From: Treponema sp.
GTDB lineage: Bacteria > Spirochaetota > Spirochaetia > Treponematales > Breznakiellaceae
DNA: 10,253 nt
Assembly (NCBI GenBank): GCA_031284195.1
Contig: JAITAI010000251.1
Location: 1-10,253 of the forward strand
Reading direction: 5' to 3'
Shown here: piece by piece, positions 7,474 through 10,253 of the stretch
Layout of the letters: each line of letters starts with the position of its first letter
Position numbering within the stretch: the first letter of the stretch is position 1
Position numbers and translations under genes: made by a program
Notes under the pieces: model-generated
The model's database searches: none
Told to the model about the DNA's origin: nothing
The model's input: only the letters and a program-made list of their open reading frames with translations

Positions 7474-7511
7474 AGCCTTTTTCAAACCCAAGTTTGGGGT
7501 TGAAAAAGGCT
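7474..7511. repeat. Stem-loop 4 of the intergenic hairpin array
   Basis: AGCCTTTTTCAA (7474-7485) pairs perfectly with TTGAAAAAGGCT (7500-7511). Inside it, CCCA/TGGG can extend the helix beyond one mismatch. It starts about 40 bp past the TPR gene stop on the minus strand and could act in termination or in protecting the 3' end, although no U-run follows it. Confidence 0.8.
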
Positions 7512-7552
7512 CACTTTAATAAATGAAAAATGACCATTTCTTCCGCCTACCC

Positions 7553-8491
7553 CTAATTCCGGTACCGTTCATATATCCCCGGATCAATGACTTTAATCTT
7601 GAGCATGGTCTCTTCAATCACACTGGTATCTTCCCGGACATGCTCATAGTGATCGATAAGCCAAAAATACCGGTTAATAAGCCGAGGCTTCAGGAGCATC
7701 GTGGTATCCTGTTGGTTCCGTAGTTCATTTTCCAAGGTAAAAATGGATTGTTTCAATCTGCCCAGTTCCACCTGTTTTAACACCCGTTTAACCGAAAATA
7801 CCCCCAAAAGACACCCATAAATCGGGATCCATTCGGCCAGCTCCGATCCCTCATAGCCCAGTTCCTTGACCCAATCCCGAAGCCGGATGATCATCTCCGA
7901 TTCCATAGACCGCAGATCAATGCCCTGGGGATCCAGAAAAAAGGCTTCCCGGAACAACACCTTGGCAGCCCTGGTTTCGTTTAAGAGCGCATTGACATCC
8001 GCTAGTTCCGAGAGGGTTTCCCCATCCTCCCGTTTAAACCGAGCCGCCTGTTCCAGGTACTTAATCGCTAGATCGTAGTTCCCCACCCCTTTATAACAGC
8101 GGCCCACCTGCAACAGGAGTCCCGGATCATGTTGATTGATCCCGTCTCCCAGTACATTCTGAAAAGATTGCAGGGCAGTGGAAAAAACAAAACGCCGCAG
8201 TGCATACTGACAAGGGTCATAGGCATCACCAATACGATCCAGAAAGATATAAAAGGATTTCCATTGGGAAAGGATAAACCCCCCTTGTTCATAGGGATCC
8301 GGGAATTCCGGTAGCCGCTTGATCCGATCAAGCCACCAGTTAAGGCACTTTAAGGCGTAGACTACTTCTGGATGCTCAAAATCAATTTTAAGGGCTTCCT
8401 CCAACATCCTGAGAGCTGAAGCTGCGTCAGAGACTTTCAAACTGTCATAGGCTTTCTGAATGAGCCCCTGTACTGAGGTTTCCGTATTCAT
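7553..8491 (-). CDS. TPR-domain protein, function unknown
   Basis: This is a 312-residue soluble protein without signal peptide or membrane segment. One tetratricopeptide-like helix pair lies at about 8-37 (YDSLKVSDAASALRMLEEAL). Two better repeats lie at about 123-190: LLLQVGRCYKGVGNYDLAIK, then LADVNALLNETRAAKVLF ending in the typical LDP. Residues 233-262 look like a short coiled coil. TPRs mediate protein-protein contact, so this is probably a cytoplasmic adaptor. ATG at 8491 overlaps, as ATGA, the stop of a possible short leader ORF, and lacks a convincing ribosome-binding site of its own. It lies upstream of greA across a 234-bp gap filled with hairpins. Because the long GreA also has TPR-like repeats, a shared pathway is conceivable, but that is inference. 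Confidence 0.85.
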   Translation of the reverse strand: MNTETSVQGLIQKAYDSLKVSDAASALRMLEEALKIDFEHPEVVYALKCLNWWLDRIKRLPEFPDPYEQGGFILSQWKSFYIFLDRIGDAYDPCQYALRRFVFSTALQSFQNVLGDGINQHDPGLLLQVGRCYKGVGNYDLAIKYLEQAARFKREDGETLSELADVNALLNETRAAKVLFREAFFLDPQGIDLRSMESEMIIRLRDWVKELGYEGSELAEWIPIYGCLLGVFSVKRVLKQVELGRLKQSIFTLENELRNQQDTTMLLKPRLINRYFWLIDHYEHVREDTSVIEETMLKIKVIDPGIYERYRN

Positions 8492-8526
8492 GGTTTGAAC
8501 AATTTCATCGCCATCTGCTCGTTCAT
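8488..8526 (-). CDS. Possible 12-codon leader peptide coupled to the TPR gene
   Basis: ATG at 8526 opens a 12-codon reading frame (MNEQMAMKLFKP) whose TGA overlaps the ATG of the TPR gene. An upstream in-frame ATG at 8562 would give 24 residues. GAAGGG lies about 14 nt before the shorter start and AAAGGA about 12 nt before the longer one. Both starts lie downstream of the promoter candidate, so the frame would be in the transcript. The TPR gene's own start has no clear ribosome-binding site, which would fit translational coupling. A chance ORF this short is also likely. Confidence 0.3.
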   Translation of the reverse strand: MNEQMAMKLFKP

Positions 8527-8596
8527 ATAGTTTTGATTTTCCCTTCTTTTAATAAAAAACATACAACAAACCGATCCTTTGAAACATGACTCTTGT

Positions 8597-8624
8597 ATTA
8601 TACCATGCGGAATATATTTTTCAA
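8597..8624 (-). promoter_or_regulatory. Sigma-70-type promoter of the TPR gene
   Basis: On the minus strand, TTGAAA (8619-8624) is followed after 16 nt by a perfect TATAAT (8597-8602). Transcription would start near 8590, leaving a leader of about 100 nt before ATG 8491. This is the best promoter match I see in the window and implies that the TPR gene is not simply read through from gltD. Confidence 0.65.
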
Positions 8625-8685
8625 GAGCCGCATACTCAAACCCCCAAGAGGGCAGGTTTACCGGCTCCAGTTGTACCACAGTAAT

Positions 8686-8696
8686 GTAACCGTTAC
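8686..8696. promoter_or_regulatory. Short perfect palindrome upstream of the TPR promoter
   Basis: GTAAC-C-GTTAC is an 11-bp palindrome about 60 bp upstream of the -35 box of the TPR promoter. It could be an operator half-site pair. It is short enough to be chance. Confidence 0.15.
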
Positions 8697-8747
8697 CGCT
8701 ATATATGGATTTAGGGTAAATTTAAGGCTTTTTTCCTACACTCGATG

Positions 8748-8773
8748 CTGCCAGTTGCTCGTTTTACCGGCAG
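8748..8773 (-). terminator. Weak stem-loop just after gltD
   Basis: On the minus-strand RNA, CTGCCGGT and ACTGGCAG pair over 8 bp with one G-U pair around a 10-base loop, starting 7 nt past the gltD stop. No U-tract follows, so it is a poor intrinsic terminator. I see no better one before the next promoter. Confidence 0.25.
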
Positions 8774-8779
8774 TGGGCT

Positions 8780-10228
8780 TTACAGGCTCTTGATGATCGC
8801 TTCCGCTGCAGCCCGGCCATCCGCAATAGCCCGCACCACCAAGCTGGCCCCATGCCGGGCATCCCCTGCGGCCCAGACTTTGGGGTTTGAAGTGTGAAAG
8901 CTGCCCTGGGTACGGATATTGCCCCGTTCATCAAGCTCAAGACCAAAATCTTTCACCAGGCCCTCCTGTACCACATGGGTAAAACCCATAGCCAACAGCA
9001 CGAGGTCCGCGCCAATCTCAAAATCAGAACCTGGAATCTCTGTCATGACCGGTCTGCCCTGTTGATTCATCCAGTTTACCTTAACCGCATGGATGGCTTC
9101 CACTTTCCCGCCTCGGCCTATAAAGGCTTTGGTATTGACCCACCAGAACCGCTCTCCCCCTTCTTGGTGGGAACTTGAAGTTTTAAGCACCCGTGGCCAG
9201 AGGGGCCACGGTTCTTCTGGGGGACGATGTTCTGGAGGTTTGGGCAGCACTTCGATCTGGGTTACCCGCAGCCCTCCCTGACGGTTAGCCGTACCCACGC
9301 AGTCCGAGCCCGTGTCTCCTCCGCCTATAACCACCACCCGTTTTCCATAAGCGGTGATAGGTTCAATGCCCCCTGCCTCCCCTGCGAGGCTACGATTTTG
9401 GAGGGAAAGGTAATCTAGGGCCTGGACAATGCCGGTATGTTCCCGGCCCGGAACGTTGATGTCCCGGGGTTCCCGGGCGCCGATGGTAAGCAACACCAGA
9501 TCGTAGGATGCTTCCAAGGTTTGCGCTTCGATAACCTGGGCAGCTTCGGTAGCAGTGCCGAAGCCGTAACGACCCGAACCCACCGGGGCATTGGTTTTAA
9601 AGGTGACCCCTTCGGCTTCCATGATCTGGATACGCCGGTCGATAAAACTCTTATCCAACTTGAAATTTGGGATGCCATAGCGCAGATACCCCCCCAGCTT
9701 CCGGTCTGCTTCGTAGACCGTAACGGAAAAGCCCGCCCGATTAAGGTAATAGGCCGCAGAAAGCCCGGAAGGTCCTGCTCCCAGGATGGCCACCTTTTTT
9801 CCGTTCCGCTTCCGAGGAGGCCGGGGGATGACCAGCCCCAGGGCAAAGGCCCGTTCAATGATCGCCAGCTCATTCTGCCGGATCGTTACCGGATCATCAT
9901 TAGCACCGAGCACACAGGCAGCCTCACAGAGAGCCGGGCATACCCGGCCGGTAAACTCAGGGAAAGGGTTACAGTCCTCCAGCAAGGCCCAGGCCCCTGG
10001 CCAGTCCCCGCGGTACAAGCGATCCTGCCATTCAGGCATCACATTGGAGATCGGACAGGCCCAATGGCAAAAGGGTACGCCACAATCCATGCATCGGGCC
10101 GCCTGATCCTGCCGTTCATCCTCCGGGAGCTCTACTTCTACTTCGCTGTAATCATTGACCCGTTCCTCCACAGGCCGATACCCAGAAACCTTCCTCCGTA
10201 TTTTTAAAAAGCCCTTGGGATCACCCAT
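8780..10228 (-). CDS. gltD: Glutamate synthase (NADPH) small subunit
   Basis: GltD passes electrons from NADPH through FAD and iron-sulfur clusters to the large subunit GltB, which makes glutamate from glutamine and 2-oxoglutarate. The N-terminus, MGDPKGFLKIRR, is typical of GltD. Eight nearby cysteines in two groups, Cys46/49/54/58 and Cys86/97/101/105, fit the 4Fe-4S region. The FAD-binding GAGPSG is at 150-155, the NADPH-binding IGGGDTGSDC at 301-310, and the C-terminal FAD motif AAGDARHGASLVVRAIADGR at 453-472. At 482 aa the protein is full length. ATG at 10228 has AGAGGAG 6 nt upstream. A TAA at the very edge of the window (10251-10253, minus strand) could be the end of an upstream gene; gltB is the expected neighbour but is not visible. 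Related reductases such as NfnB or SudA share this fold, but the N-terminus and length favour GltD. Confidence 0.95.
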   Translation of the reverse strand: MGDPKGFLKIRRKVSGYRPVEERVNDYSEVEVELPEDERQDQAARCMDCGVPFCHWACPISNVMPEWQDRLYRGDWPGAWALLEDCNPFPEFTGRVCPALCEAACVLGANDDPVTIRQNELAIIERAFALGLVIPRPPRKRNGKKVAILGAGPSGLSAAYYLNRAGFSVTVYEADRKLGGYLRYGIPNFKLDKSFIDRRIQIMEAEGVTFKTNAPVGSGRYGFGTATEAAQVIEAQTLEASYDLVLLTIGAREPRDINVPGREHTGIVQALDYLSLQNRSLAGEAGGIEPITAYGKRVVVIGGGDTGSDCVGTANRQGGLRVTQIEVLPKPPEHRPPEEPWPLWPRVLKTSSSHQEGGERFWWVNTKAFIGRGGKVEAIHAVKVNWMNQQGRPVMTEIPGSDFEIGADLVLLAMGFTHVVQEGLVKDFGLELDERGNIRTQGSFHTSNPKVWAAGDARHGASLVVRAIADGRAAAEAIIKSL

Positions 10229-10234
10229 ATTTTT

Positions 10235-10241
10235 CTCCTCT
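10235..10241 (-). promoter_or_regulatory. Ribosome-binding site of gltD
   Basis: AGAGGAG lies 6 nt before the ATG at 10228 and confirms the start. No promoter is visible in the remaining 12 bp, so gltD may be transcribed from further upstream. Confidence 0.7.
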
Positions 10242-10253
10242 GGTATGACCTTA

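Noticed and set aside
7386..7539. ACCATTT direct repeats (7386-7392 and 7533-7539) as a target-site duplication around the hairpin region
   Set aside because: The right copy is about 20 bp from the end of the inverted repeat and 7-base matches arise easily by chance; not enough for a mobile-element call.
8527..8679. Extension of the leader ORF to 63 codons from a GTG at 8679
   Set aside because: That start lies upstream of the strong promoter at 8597-8624, so it would not be on the transcript; only the part after 8562 is plausible.
9437..10207. A 256-codon plus-strand ORF opposite gltD
   Set aside because: gltD is certain here, and the antisense product has no family features; long antisense frames are common in G+C-moderate coding DNA.

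Overview
The window looks like a stretch of a spirochaete chromosome, most likely a Treponema of moderate G+C content such as the termite-gut group. The strongest evidence is an 895-residue protein with a GreA domain at the C-terminus of a long helical-repeat region. That architecture is characteristic of spirochaetes and differs from the roughly 160-residue GreA of most bacteria. The genus is an inference from this architecture and the general sequence character, not a search result. All six convincing genes lie on the minus strand, so transcription runs from high to low coordinates.

In transcription order, the layout is as follows. gltD (10228-8780) encodes the small subunit of glutamate synthase; its own upstream region is cut off by the window edge. 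A 288-bp gap holds a weak stem-loop, a good sigma-70-type promoter (8597-8624) and a possible tiny leader ORF whose stop overlaps the next start. A TPR protein (8491-7553) follows. The next gap (7552-7319) is packed with four stem-loops, two of which share arm sequences that could pair in more than one way. Then come the spirochaete-type long GreA (7318-4631), a von Willebrand A-domain membrane protein with a proline-rich linker and a possible FHA-like tail (4500-2953), a 491-residue fold-type II PLP enzyme of unassigned reaction (2823-1348), and a zinc-ribbon threonine synthase-like enzyme (1236-1).

Functionally, the ends of the window are amino-acid metabolism (glutamate synthesis; threonine synthesis plus a related PLP enzyme). 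The middle holds a transcription elongation factor and two proteins with protein-interaction modules (TPR; VWA). The gaps between genes (78-288 bp) and the separate promoter candidates suggest several transcription units rather than one operon. I see no tRNA, rRNA, CRISPR array, transposase or phage gene. The most unusual features are the hairpin array at 7356-7511, a CarD/Tudor-like segment inside the long GreA, and the VWA-transmembrane-FHA-like architecture.
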